A DNA stretch of 47,759 bases from assembly GCA_023259035.1 (NCBI GenBank), contig JAHFRA010000022.1:1-47759 (forward strand), given 5' to 3'. The position numbers were made by a program, and so were the translations under genes. Shown here piece by piece: positions 7,980 to 16,163 of this stretch; the stretch's first letter is position 1, and every line of letters starts with the position of its first letter. Below the pieces are notes generated by a model, which had not been told where the DNA came from, made no database searches, and was given only the letters and a program-made list of their open reading frames with translations. The DNA is from Gallionella sp. (GTDB lineage Bacteria; Pseudomonadota; Gammaproteobacteria; Burkholderiales; Gallionellaceae).

Positions 7980-8366
7980 TTATGGTTTTTTCGGCAATTT
8001 TTCTGTGCGTCGGGTTTTTATCTTTTCCAAGCCCGCTGTTGCACGCTTCAGTTGTGCTTCATTCATTTCACCCAAAGCTTTCAAGCCGGCACGAAGCACT
8101 TCGCTCTTTTTGACATGCAACCCTGCCTTAAGACAGGCTTCCTTGATTTCAGCGATCTTCAGATACTCGGTTTTGGGCATCGAGAAACAATCGTGCACTA
8201 TTTTCTCTTTAGGCGCTTTTTTAGGTTTTTTCGCTGCCGGCTTCGGCATTGCCGCAGCTTTTTTGGCTGCCGGTTTTACCACGGGCTTCGCCGCCTTTTT
8301 TGCCATAGCTGGAGCTTTATCAGTTGCGGTTTTTTTCGCTGTTTCTTCAGTTCTATCGGTAGTCAT
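7980..8366 (-). CDS. Histone H1-like Lys/Ala/Pro-rich protein
   Basis: 128 residues in two parts. Residues ~1-62 are low-complexity Lys/Ala/Pro repeats (AKKAAKPVVKPAAKKAAA, KPAAKKPKK), like eukaryotic H1 tails and the Pseudomonas AlgP tail. Residues ~63-128 are a compact, mostly helical segment (MPKTEYLKIAEIKEACLKAG ... KKSEVLRAGLKALGEMNEAQLKRA) that looks like a small DNA-binding domain. Probable nucleoid-associated protein; the exact family is not recognised. The frame is open 39 codons further upstream; the ATG at 8366 is chosen because the K/A-rich tail begins there and GAGAG lies upstream. Divergent from the porin. Confidence 0.72.
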   Translation of the reverse strand: MTTDRTEETAKKTATDKAPAMAKKAAKPVVKPAAKKAAAMPKPAAKKPKKAPKEKIVHDCFSMPKTEYLKIAEIKEACLKAGLHVKKSEVLRAGLKALGEMNEAQLKRATAGLEKIKTRRTEKLPKKP

Positions 8367-8476
8367 TTTTCTCTCAATCTTTAAACAAGTGGGATGCGCA
8401 GTGTATGCAATATTCTCCAGAAACTGAATTGTAATATTTGCCGCTATGCCAAACACTTTTTCAGATAACTGCTTCT

Positions 8477-8498
8477 CCGTCACAAATCTGTCATTTTT
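8477..8498 (+). promoter_or_regulatory. Pho box upstream of the porin
   Basis: CCGTCAC-AAAT-CTGTCAT-TTTT: two 7-bp PhoB half-sites (second one matches CTGTCAT exactly, first one 5 of 7) with the 4-bp AT-rich spacers of a Pho box, in the correct direction 85 bp before the porin ATG. A further weaker half-site TTTTCAT lies in register at 8510-8516. This predicts PhoB activation of the porin under phosphate limitation. Confidence 0.75.
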
Positions 8499-8582
8499 TC
8501 TTAATCAAATTTTCATATTCACCGCTTAATCTGCCGGGGTCGCACTGGGGGGCGGCTTTACTAACTACTGGGAGATTTAACG

Positions 8583-9752
8583 ATGCAAAAAGCATTCGCG
8601 CAGCAAAAGAAACTCATCGTCGTCGCGTTGGCAGCGGCAGCCGTCTCGTCACCCGCATGGGCCGAGACCGCCAATGTGAGTATTTATGGAACGGCTGATA
8701 TGTCCTTTGATGTCATCAGCACTGGCGACCGTGCCAACGGCACGCCTGGCTGGAGCAAAAACGCCGTATCGAGCAACGTCTCCAAACTGGGCTTCAAGGG
8801 TGCAGAGGGGCTGGATAATGGCCTGTCGGCAATCTGGCAAATCGAGCAACAGATCAATATGGACAATACTGGAGGCACCTTTGGCACCCGTAATACCTTT
8901 CTGGGCTTGAAGAGCGAAGACGCGGGCACCGTGCTGCTGGGGCGTCACGACACCCCCTATAAACTGGCTACACGCAAGCTGGATATTTTCGGCGACAGCA
9001 TTGCGGATAACCGTGCGCTGTTGGGAGGGGTTGGCGTGTCGGCAACCACCACTGCCGCTACAGCGGCCTCTGGCGGCAAGTCTGCCGGTGCTTCTTTCGA
9101 CGGTCGCCAGCCTGACGTTATCGCCTACATCAGCCCAGCCATGAGCGGCTTTACCGGTGCTTTGGCTTATGTTGCGGGTGCTGAAGCAACTACTACGTCA
9201 ACACAAATCAAGGGTTCCGCATGGTCGCTGGCCGGTATGTACGACGCGACTCCTTTTTATGGATCGTTGGGCTATGAAGTTCATGACCTCGGCACGACTG
9301 CTACGGGAACCGTAGCTGCTCCAACTGCACTGGCGGCACTGGCAGGATTCAAGGAATCTGCCACAAAGTTTGGTTTTGGTTATAAATTTGACGCGCTGGA
9401 CATGGGGTTTGTCTATGAAAGAACCAGCGATAATTTCGGTGCGGCTGGCGCTAACCTGCTCGGCCATAATGCCTACTACTTGTCCGGCAAATTCAGCTTC
9501 GGTAGTGATGCAGTCAAGCTGGCGTACGGCAAGGCCGGACAATTGGGCGCTATCGCCAATTCCGGCGCGAACCAGTTTAGCTTGGGTTACGACCACAACT
9601 TGAGCAAGCGCACCAAGCTGTATGCAATTTACTCGCGCATCAGCAATCAGTCTGCTGTCAACTACGTGTTCTCGCAAACCACCGCGACGAGCGCAAATGG
9701 TGCAGGCGCATCGCCTTCAGTATTCTCGTTCGGCATAAAGCACACCTTTTAA
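8583..9752 (+). CDS. Outer-membrane porin, Gram-negative general porin family
   Basis: 389 residues with a signal peptide (KKLIVVALAAAAVSSPAWA, cleavage after about A27) and a mature start ETANVSIYGTADMSF. It has the neisserial/betaproteobacterial porin pattern: GFKGAEGLDNGLSAIWQIEQ, NTFLGLKSEDAGTVLLGRHD, alternating beta strands and the C-terminal Phe (FGIKHTF) needed for assembly by the Bam complex. Forms trimeric 16-strand barrels. A Pho box precedes it and phosphate-uptake genes follow, so an anion/phosphate-favouring pore is likely; selectivity itself cannot be read from the sequence. Confidence 0.92.
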   Translation: MQKAFAQQKKLIVVALAAAAVSSPAWAETANVSIYGTADMSFDVISTGDRANGTPGWSKNAVSSNVSKLGFKGAEGLDNGLSAIWQIEQQINMDNTGGTFGTRNTFLGLKSEDAGTVLLGRHDTPYKLATRKLDIFGDSIADNRALLGGVGVSATTTAATAASGGKSAGASFDGRQPDVIAYISPAMSGFTGALAYVAGAEATTTSTQIKGSAWSLAGMYDATPFYGSLGYEVHDLGTTATGTVAAPTALAALAGFKESATKFGFGYKFDALDMGFVYERTSDNFGAAGANLLGHNAYYLSGKFSFGSDAVKLAYGKAGQLGAIANSGANQFSLGYDHNLSKRTKLYAIYSRISNQSAVNYVFSQTTATSANGAGASPSVFSFGIKHTF

Positions 9753-9938
9753 TCCGATTTGGTTGACCAGGAAGAACTGGTGTGCATTCTCGGATGTCCG
9801 CTCTTCTGTGTTGCTCGGCCTGGATCAATAACCTTGAAGGGCGCACTGAGTTTTCGGGAGATTCATAGCGGCAGTATTGCAGAAACAGTTGGCCGCATAA
9901 TTTTATGGTTTCCTCCCTGGGTGCAATACCCAGTTTAC

Positions 9939-9963
9939 AGAGGCAGGCAACTGCCTCTTTTTT
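9939..9963 (+). terminator. Rho-independent terminator after the porin
   Basis: A perfect 8-bp stem AGAGGCAG/CTGCCTCT with loop GCAA, followed by TTTTT. It separates the porin from pstS. A second small hairpin (CTGGGT/ACCCAG at 9918-9934) sits just before it. The remainder of 9753-10119 holds no gene. Confidence 0.88.
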
Positions 9964-10015
9964 ACAATGAACTTTATAGCCTGAATCTGCGGCACATTAA
10001 AAATAACCAACGTGA

Positions 10016-10037
10016 AAGTAATAATCCTGTCATATAA
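10016..10037 (+). promoter_or_regulatory. Possible Pho box before the first pstS
   Basis: AAGTAAT-AATC-CTGTCAT-ATAA: one perfect PhoB half-site (10027-10033) with a weak one (4 of 7 matches) in the right register 4 bp upstream, about 83 bp before the pstS ATG. Weaker than the boxes at 8477 and 11985, so it needs a scored search. Confidence 0.45.
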
Positions 10038-10119
10038 ATAATCCAATATGCGCAACGCCTCAAAGCATAATTGATTTCAATGGCATCCCAAGCGGCACAC
10101 CCAACTTTATGGAGACACT

Positions 10120-11169
10120 ATGAACTGTAAACTCAAGCAACTCATTATCGGCAGCATCGTTTTTACAGCATTGGCTTACGCAAGCATTGGCCGGGCAACT
10201 GACATCACCGGTGCTGGTGCTACCTTCCCCTTCCCGATTTATGCCAAATGGGCCGAAGCATACAAGGCGCAGACCGGCGTAAGCATGAACTACCAGTCCA
10301 TCGGTTCCGGTGGCGGCATCAAGCAAATCACCGCCAAGACCGTGGATTTCGGCGCATCCGACATGCCGCTCAAACCGGATGATCTGGAGAAGAATGGCCT
10401 GATGCAATTCCCCACCGTAGTCGGCGGTGTAGTTCCTGTCATTAACGTCAATGGTATTGACTCCGGCAAACTGAAACTGACTGGCACAGTCCTGGCCGAT
10501 ATCTATCTGGGCAAGATCACCAAGTGGAATGACCCGGCCTTGGCTGCGCTGAACGCTGACCTTAAGCTACCCGATGAGGACATCACCGTCGTTCACCGTT
10601 CGGACGGTTCCGGCACCAGTTTTATTTTCACCAACTACCTGTCCAAGGTCAGCACAGACTGGAAATCAGGTGTCGGCGAAGGCACGGCGGTCTCATGGAA
10701 GGCGGGCACTGGCGGCAAGGGCAACGAAGGGGTCGCTTCTTATGTGCAGCGCTTCAAGGGGTCCATCGGTTATGTGGAATATGCTTATGCGCTGCAGAAC
10801 AAGATGAACACTGTACAGATGAAGAACCGCGACGGACAGTTCGTCAAGGCGGATGACGTTAGCTTTAAGGCGGCTGCAGCAGGCGCACATTGGGACAAGG
10901 CACCGGGTTTCTATGAAATCCTGACCGACGAAGCGGGCAAGGAAAGCTGGCCGATCAGCGGCGCGACTTTCATCCTGATGCACAAAATGCAGGAAAAGCC
11001 TGCGACCGGCAAGGAGGTGCTGAAGTTCTTTGACTGGGCTTATGACAAGGGCGGCAAGCTGGCTGCCGATCTGGACTATGTGCCGTTGCCGGAAAATGTC
11101 GTGATACTGATTCGTGCCGCATGGAAAGCGCAAATCAAGGACTCAGACGGTAGCGCTCTGGTGAAATAG
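10120..11169 (+). CDS. pstS: Phosphate ABC transporter, periplasmic phosphate-binding protein (copy 1)
   Basis: 349 residues with a signal peptide (cleavage around residue 26, ASIGRA/TDI) and the PstS signature [18 protein letters not shown]. The phosphate ligands are recognisable: the GATF loop, GSGGGIKQI, the DFGASDMPL segment and [10 protein letters not shown]. It binds inorganic phosphate in the periplasm for PstCAB. A second, very similar pstS lies at 12088, with phoB between them. This copy is separated from pstCAB by phoB and that second copy, and may be expressed at a different level. Confidence 0.96.
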   Translation: MNCKLKQLIIGSIVFTALAYASIGRATDITGAGATFPFPIYAKWAEAYKAQTGVSMNYQSIGSGGGIKQITAKTVDFGASDMPLKPDDLEKNGLMQFPTVVGGVVPVINVNGIDSGKLKLTGTVLADIYLGKITKWNDPALAALNADLKLPDEDITVVHRSDGSGTSFIFTNYLSKVSTDWKSGVGEGTAVSWKAGTGGKGNEGVASYVQRFKGSIGYVEYAYALQNKMNTVQMKNRDGQFVKADDVSFKAAAAGAHWDKAPGFYEILTDEAGKESWPISGATFILMHKMQEKPATGKEVLKFFDWAYDKGGKLAADLDYVPLPENVVILIRAAWKAQIKDSDGSALVK

Positions 11170-11287
11170 GCTGGAATGTTTCAGGTGGAAAACTTTCTTA
11201 AAATGGAATCAGACCCGCTCATATGGACATCATCCTGTAGTCAATCCTTTTTATCCTTGCAATCCCCGATCTGGGAATAGGGGTTAG

Positions 11288-11977
11288 ATGATGAGCGCGA
11301 AGATTTTGATTGTGGAAGACGAGCCAGCAATTCAGGAGTTGCTGGCATTTAATGTGAGGCAGGCTGGTTTTCAGGCACTGTGCGCTGCGGATGCGGATGG
11401 AGCATGGCAGCAAATACGAAATAACGTGCCGGATCTGATTTTGCTGGATTGGATGCTGCCGAATACCAGCGGTGTAATTTTTGCAAAACAATTGCGCATC
11501 GATGCGCATACAAAAGATGTCCCGATTATTATGCTGACCGCGCGCGGTGAAGAGAGTGACAAGGTGTTGGGGTTGGAATCCGGTGCTGATGATTACATCA
11601 CCAAACCCTTCTCCCCGCGCGAGTTGATGGCGCGAATCCGCGCGGTGTTGCGCCGCAATGCTCCGCAGATGCCGAATGAAACGGTGGCATCTGGCGCATT
11701 GGAGTTGTCACCCTCAACCCATCGCGTAACCGCAAAAGGCACGGCCATCGAACTGGGGCCGACGGAGTTCAGATTGCTGCATTTCTTCATGACCCATGTG
11801 GAACGGGTATACAGTCGCAGGCAATTGCTCGATCAGGTATGGGGCACACAAGTGTTTGTCGAGGAACGCACGGTGGACGTGCATATTCGCCGTCTGCGCG
11901 CCGCGCTTGAGCCGGTCGAAATGGATAATCTCATTCAGACGGTGCGCGGCAGCGGTTATCGTTTTTCCACCAGTTGA
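11288..11977 (+). CDS. phoB: Phosphate regulon response regulator PhoB
   Basis: 229 residues: receiver domain (KILIVEDE acidic pair, phospho-acceptor D54 in LLDWMLP, K106 in KPFSP) and an OmpR-type winged helix ([16 protein letters not shown] ... [12 protein letters not shown] ... [14 protein letters not shown] ... TVRGSGYRF). This is the PhoB pattern, and the surrounding pst genes support it. It would bind the Pho boxes at 8477, 11985 and perhaps 10016. The partner kinase phoR, usually next to phoB, is not in this window, nor is phoU. Two adjacent ATGs (11288, 11291) follow an AGGGG site. Confidence 0.93.
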   Translation: MMSAKILIVEDEPAIQELLAFNVRQAGFQALCAADADGAWQQIRNNVPDLILLDWMLPNTSGVIFAKQLRIDAHTKDVPIIMLTARGEESDKVLGLESGADDYITKPFSPRELMARIRAVLRRNAPQMPNETVASGALELSPSTHRVTAKGTAIELGPTEFRLLHFFMTHVERVYSRRQLLDQVWGTQVFVEERTVDVHIRRLRAALEPVEMDNLIQTVRGSGYRFSTS

Positions 11978-11984
11978 AGGCTAA

Positions 11985-12006
11985 CTGTAATAATTTTGTC
12001 ACAAAA
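11985..12006 (+). promoter_or_regulatory. Pho box upstream of pstS2-pstCAB
   Basis: CTGTAAT-AATT-TTGTCAC-AAAA: two half-sites with 6 of 7 and 5 of 7 matches to CTGTCAT and correct 4-bp AT-rich spacers, starting 8 bp after the phoB stop and about 80 bp before the pstS ATG. A TAGCAT possible -10 lies at 12013-12018. It implies that the second pstS and pstCAB have their own PhoB-dependent promoter. Confidence 0.72.
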
Positions 12007-12087
12007 TTCCCTTAGCATGTACGTTCGCCGCAAAGCGTTGCCGGTTAAACCGGCATCCTTGAAGCAATACAACCCAATGGAGACGGC

Positions 12088-13137
12088 ATGAACAGCAAGC
12101 TCAAGCAACTCATCATCGGCATCGCTACTACCGCTGCGCTGGTTTGCGCCAGTACGAGCCGGGCAACCGACATCACCGGCGCGGGCGCAACTTTTCCGTA
12201 CCCGATTTATGCCAAGTGGGCCGAAGCATACAAGGCACAAACTGGCGTGGCCATGAACTATCAGTCCATCGGCTCCGGCGGCGGCATCAAGCAAATCACC
12301 TCCAAGACCGTGGATTTCGGCGCATCCGATATGCCGCTCAAGCCGGAAGAGCTGGAAAAGAACGGCCTGATGCAATTTCCGACCGTAATCGGCGGCGTGG
12401 TTCCTGTTGTCAATGTGGTCGGCATCAGTGCCGGCACGCTGAAACTGGACGGCGCTACTTTGGCCAATATCTATCTGGGCAAGATCACCAAATGGAATGA
12501 CCCCGCCCTGGTTGCGCTGAACAAGGACATCAAACTGCCCGATGCCAACATCACCGTCGTGCATCGCTCGGACGGCTCCGGTACCAGTTTCATTTTCACC
12601 AACTACCTGTCCAAGGTCAGCGCCGAATGGAAATCTGCCGTGGGTGAAAGCACCGCGGTTTCCTGGAAAGCCGGAATCGGCGGAAAAGGCAACGAGGGTG
12701 TGGCCGCCAACGTGCAACGCATGAAGAACACCATCGGCTATGTGGAGTATGCCTACGCGCTGCAAAACAAGATGAATACCGTGCAGATGAAGAATCGCGA
12801 CGGCCAGTTCGTCAAGCCGGAGGACAATAGTTTCAAGGCTGCCGCTGCCGGTGCGCAATGGGACAAGGCGCCGGGTTTCTACAAAATCCTGACCGACGAA
12901 GCGGGCAAGGAAAGCTGGCCGATCAGCGGTGCGACTTTTGTCCTGATGCACAAGGCGCAGGAGAAACCGGAAACCGGCAAGGAGGTACTGAAGTTCTTCG
13001 ACTGGGCTTATGACAAGGGCGGCAAGCTGGCCTCCGAACTGAACTATGTGCCGTTGCCGGACAATGTCGTGAAATTGATCCGTGCCGCATGGAAAGCGCA
13101 GGTCAAGGATGCTGCCGGTAATGCGTTGATGAAATAG
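12088..13137 (+). CDS. pstS: Phosphate ABC transporter, periplasmic phosphate-binding protein (copy 2)
   Basis: 349 residues, the same length as the copy at 10120 and near-identical over most of it, with differences concentrated in the signal peptide and in surface segments around residues 100-140 and 210-245. Carries the signal peptide, [27 protein letters not shown] and [10 protein letters not shown] phosphate-binding motifs. It directly precedes pstC and has its own Pho box, so it is probably the main partner of the importer. The pair looks like a recent duplication that also enclosed or was interrupted by phoB. Confidence 0.96.
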   Translation: MNSKLKQLIIGIATTAALVCASTSRATDITGAGATFPYPIYAKWAEAYKAQTGVAMNYQSIGSGGGIKQITSKTVDFGASDMPLKPEELEKNGLMQFPTVIGGVVPVVNVVGISAGTLKLDGATLANIYLGKITKWNDPALVALNKDIKLPDANITVVHRSDGSGTSFIFTNYLSKVSAEWKSAVGESTAVSWKAGIGGKGNEGVAANVQRMKNTIGYVEYAYALQNKMNTVQMKNRDGQFVKPEDNSFKAAAAGAQWDKAPGFYKILTDEAGKESWPISGATFVLMHKAQEKPETGKEVLKFFDWAYDKGGKLASELNYVPLPDNVVKLIRAAWKAQVKDAAGNALMK

Positions 13138-13207
13138 GCCGGTATTCCCAAGTTATAATCGCGTGGGGTTAACGCCCCCGTTATTTATTCGTAAACGAAC
13201 TCAATTT

Positions 13208-14170
13208 ATGCCGACGTTTCTACGCGAAGCCAGCCTTAAACGCCATACCGTACTGGATATGCTGTTCCGCAATCTGACGCGCGTATCCGCATTCGGCGTG
13301 CTGATGCTGCTCGTCGCGATCATCGCTTCGCTGATCGTCGGCAGCATGCCCGCCATCCGCGCGTTCGGCTTCGGCTTCCTGACCAGTTCCGAGTGGGATC
13401 CGGTCAACGACCGATTCGGCGCGCTGATCCCTATCGTCGGCACACTGGTCACCTCCGCTATCGCACTGTTGATCGCCATCCCGGTCAGCTTCGGCATCGC
13501 CATTTTCCTGACCGAGCTGTCGCCGCGCATCCTGCGCCGCCCGCTCGGCGTCGCCGTCGAATTGCTGGCGGGCATTCCCAGCATCATCTACGGCATGTGG
13601 GGATTGTTCATATTCGCGCCGCTGTTTGCCGACCGCATCGAGCCATGGCTCGGCGCCCATATCGGCACGATGCCGTATATCGGCCCGCTGTTCTCCGGCC
13701 CGCCAATGGGTATCGGGATACTGACCGCCGGCATCATTCTCGCCATCATGGTGATCCCGTTTATCGCCTCGGTGATGCGCGACGTATTTGAAGTGGTGCC
13801 CACGTTGCTGAAAGAATCCGCCTACGGACTCGGCGCGACCACCTGGGAAGTCATGTGGAAGGTCGTGCTACCTTACACCAAGGTCGGCGTGGCCGGCGGC
13901 ATCATGCTGGGATTGGGGCGCGCGCTGGGCGAAACCATGGCCGTCACCTTCGTCATCGGCAACTCCCACGAACTGAGCAAATCCTTGTTGATGCCGGGCA
14001 ACAGCATCGCCTCGGCGCTGGCCAACGAATTCACCGAAGCATATGGGGGGCTTTACACTTCCGCGCTGATCGAGCTCGGCCTGATCCTGTTCTTCATCAC
14101 CTTTGTGGTTCTGTCGCTGGCGCGCTACATGCTGTTCAAGCTCGGGCAGCGCGAAGGGCAGGCTACATGA
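13208..14170 (+). CDS. pstC: Phosphate ABC transporter, permease PstC
   Basis: 320 residues with six predicted membrane helices and the inner-membrane permease EAA-type loop ([45 protein letters not shown]). [19 protein letters not shown] is typical of the PstC N-terminus. Forms the channel with PstA. The frame opens earlier at a GTG (13163), but [12 protein letters not shown] at 13208 matches the usual PstC start; the ribosome site is poor at both. Its stop overlaps the pstA start (ATGA), indicating translational coupling. Confidence 0.95.
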   Translation: MPTFLREASLKRHTVLDMLFRNLTRVSAFGVLMLLVAIIASLIVGSMPAIRAFGFGFLTSSEWDPVNDRFGALIPIVGTLVTSAIALLIAIPVSFGIAIFLTELSPRILRRPLGVAVELLAGIPSIIYGMWGLFIFAPLFADRIEPWLGAHIGTMPYIGPLFSGPPMGIGILTAGIILAIMVIPFIASVMRDVFEVVPTLLKESAYGLGATTWEVMWKVVLPYTKVGVAGGIMLGLGRALGETMAVTFVIGNSHELSKSLLMPGNSIASALANEFTEAYGGLYTSALIELGLILFFITFVVLSLARYMLFKLGQREGQAT

Positions 14171-15021
14171 ACATCATGCCGAGCCTGTATATGCGCCGCC
14201 GCATCGTCAACGCAACCGGCCTCGCCGTCTCGATGCTGGCGATGGCCTTCGGCCTGTTCTGGTTGTGCTGGATTTTATGGACGCTGCTGGATCATGGATT
14301 ACCTGCGCTCACCCCCTTGGTGTTCGAGCAGATGACCCCGCCGCCGGGCAGCTCGGGCGGCCTGCTCAACGCCATTGCCGGCAGCCTGGCGATGACGCTG
14401 GTCGGCACGCTGATCGGCACCCCGATCGGCATTCTGGCCGGAACCTACCTGGCCGAATTCGGCCAGCGCGGTTGGCTGGCTCCGGTCACGCGCTTCATCA
14501 ACGACGTGCTGCTTTCCGCACCCTCCATTGTGATCGGGTTATTCGTATACGAAGTTTATGTCATCAGGGCAAAACACTTTTCCGGCTGGGCAGGCGCGTT
14601 GGCGTTATCCATCATCGTCATCCCCATCGTGATCCGCACCACCGAAAATATGTTGCGCCTGGTGCCGACCACGCTGCGCGAAGCGGCTGCGGCACTCGGC
14701 GCGCCGCAATGGAAAATCATCAACTTCATCACCCTGCGCGCCGCACGCGCAGGTATCATCACCGGCGTGATGCTGGCCATCGCGCGCATCAGCGGCGAAA
14801 CCGCACCGCTGCTGTTCACCGCGCTGAACAACCAGTTCTGGAGCAGCAACATGGATCAGCCGATGGCGAATTTGCCGGTGGTGATTTTCCAGTTCGCGAT
14901 GAGTCCTTATGAAGACTGGCAAAAGCTGGCATGGGCCGGTGCGCTGCTGATCACCCTTAGCGTGCTGACCCTCAACATCCTGGCGCGCGTACTGTTCCGG
15001 CAAAAAGCCGCCTCTCATTAA
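14167..15021 (+). CDS. pstA: Phosphate ABC transporter, permease PstA
   Basis: 284 residues, six membrane helices, and the PstA permease signature ([52 protein letters not shown]). It starts within the pstC stop (ATGA at 14167). The frame continues far upstream inside pstC, but only the 14167 start gives the expected PstA length. Pairs with PstC in the inner membrane; pstB follows after 12 nt. Confidence 0.95.
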   Translation: MNIMPSLYMRRRIVNATGLAVSMLAMAFGLFWLCWILWTLLDHGLPALTPLVFEQMTPPPGSSGGLLNAIAGSLAMTLVGTLIGTPIGILAGTYLAEFGQRGWLAPVTRFINDVLLSAPSIVIGLFVYEVYVIRAKHFSGWAGALALSIIVIPIVIRTTENMLRLVPTTLREAAAALGAPQWKIINFITLRAARAGIITGVMLAIARISGETAPLLFTALNNQFWSSNMDQPMANLPVVIFQFAMSPYEDWQKLAWAGALLITLSVLTLNILARVLFRQKAASH

Positions 15022-15033
15022 CAAGGTTTGCAC

Positions 15034-15837
15034 ATGCCCGCTGAAAATACCGCCAATCCAAAAATAATCGTCCCGGAAATAATTGCCCCGAAAATAATTA
15101 TCCGGGATCTCAGCTTTTATTACGGCGATTACTGCGCGCTCAAAAACATCAACCTGAGCATCGCCGAAAAAATGGTGACCGCCTTCATCGGCCCGTCCGG
15201 CTGCGGCAAATCCACGCTGCTGCGCACCTTCAACCGCATGTACCAGCTCTACCCCAAGCAAAAGGCGACAGGAGAAATCCTGCTGGACGGCGAAAACATC
15301 CTCGACAAGAAGCAGGATCTGAACAACTTGCGCGCCAAGATCGGTATGGTGTTTCAGAAGCCCACACCATTCCCGATGTCGATTTACGACAACATCGCGT
15401 TTGGCGTAAAGCTCTACGAAAGCCTCAGCAAGAATGACATGGATGAGCGCGTCGAATGGGCGTTGCGCAAAGCCGCGCTGTGGACTGAAGCCAAGGACAA
15501 ACTCCGGCAAAGCGGCACGGGGCTTTCCGGCGGCCAGCAACAGCGCCTGTGCATCGCGCGCGCCATTGCCGTCAAACCGCAAGTGTTGCTGCTCGATGAA
15601 CCCACCTCGGCGCTCGACCCGATCTCCACCGCGCACATCGAAAAACTGATCGACGAACTGAAAGAAGACTTCACCATCGTCATCGTCACGCACAATATGC
15701 AGCAAGCCGCGCGCGTCTCCGATTACACCGCCTATATGTACCTGGGGGACTTGATCGAGTTCGGCGATACCAGCACGGTGTTCACCAATCCGAAACGCAA
15801 GGAAACCGAGGACTACATTACTGGACGCTTCGGTTAA
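15034..15837 (+). CDS. pstB: Phosphate ABC transporter, ATPase PstB
   Basis: 267 residues with Walker A (GPSGCGKST), Q-loop ([11 protein letters not shown]), ABC signature (LSGGQQQRL), Walker B ([12 protein letters not shown]) and the switch His (VTHNMQQ). This is the PstB subtype by its FYYG...ALKNIN start and [14 protein letters not shown] seven nt upstream supports the ATG at 15034. The N-terminus is about 8-10 residues longer than in E. coli because of a 3 x 15-bp tandem repeat. Last recognisable pst gene; phoU, which often follows, is absent. Confidence 0.96.
   Translation: MPAENTANPKIIVPEIIAPKIIIRDLSFYYGDYCALKNINLSIAEKMVTAFIGPSGCGKSTLLRTFNRMYQLYPKQKATGEILLDGENILDKKQDLNNLRAKIGMVFQKPTPFPMSIYDNIAFGVKLYESLSKNDMDERVEWALRKAALWTEAKDKLRQSGTGLSGGQQQRLCIARAIAVKPQVLLLDEPTSALDPISTAHIEKLIDELKEDFTIVIVTHNMQQAARVSDYTAYMYLGDLIEFGDTSTVFTNPKRKETEDYITGRFG
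15061..15105 (+). repeat. Three 15-bp tandem repeats in the 5' end of pstB
   Basis: The units AAAATAATCGTCCCG, GAAATAATTGCCCCG and AAAATAATTATCCGG lie head to tail and encode [10 protein letters not shown] and KIIIR. As 15 bp is five codons, gain or loss of a unit would keep the frame and change only the N-terminal extension before the ATPase core. Confidence 0.7.
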
Positions 15838-16163
15838 GAGTCACTGGAGATTTGCACTCGGGTAATTTACCCGGGCTGCCCGAAAACAGTCTCCGGCGAA
15901 TAGCCCGTCGGTGTGAGTCCGCAGTTTTGTGTATTTCGTAAATGATCGATCATGGCACATAACCGTTCTTCAGGCTGCCGAACTCATCGCCCGGAAGCTC
16001 TCGCTCGATACAGTATCTCGGGTCATATCTTCGGGGTCAAGAATAACGGCTCTTCGGAGTTTTCCTACGCGCTAGGGGATGGTGCATTCCGCATTCAGCT
16101 ATCCAGAGTCTCGAAGCAGTTGCCTATAGGCTACGTGAAGCTGTCCTCGCGGTTTCTGGCTAC
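15838..16163. other. Intergenic region after pstB with a hairpin and a doubtful small frame
   Basis: A perfect hairpin CGGGTAA/TTACCCG lies at 15859-15873, 22 nt after the pstB stop, without a T tract, so terminator function is uncertain. A plus-strand frame at 15952-16197 (81 codons, starting MAHNRSSGCRTHRPEAL) runs into the convergent gene's 3' end by 34 nt. It has no recognisable ribosome site or family and is probably not a gene, though a remnant of something foreign is possible. Confidence 0.4.

Noticed and set aside
11170..11287. Pho box before phoB (CTGTAGTCAATCC at about 11234)
   Set aside because: Only one loose half-site without an in-register partner; too weak to call.
13154..13159. 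TATAAT between the second pstS and pstC as an internal promoter
   Set aside because: No -35-like hexamer at suitable spacing (nearest TTGATG is 23 bp away); the pst genes are more simply one operon.
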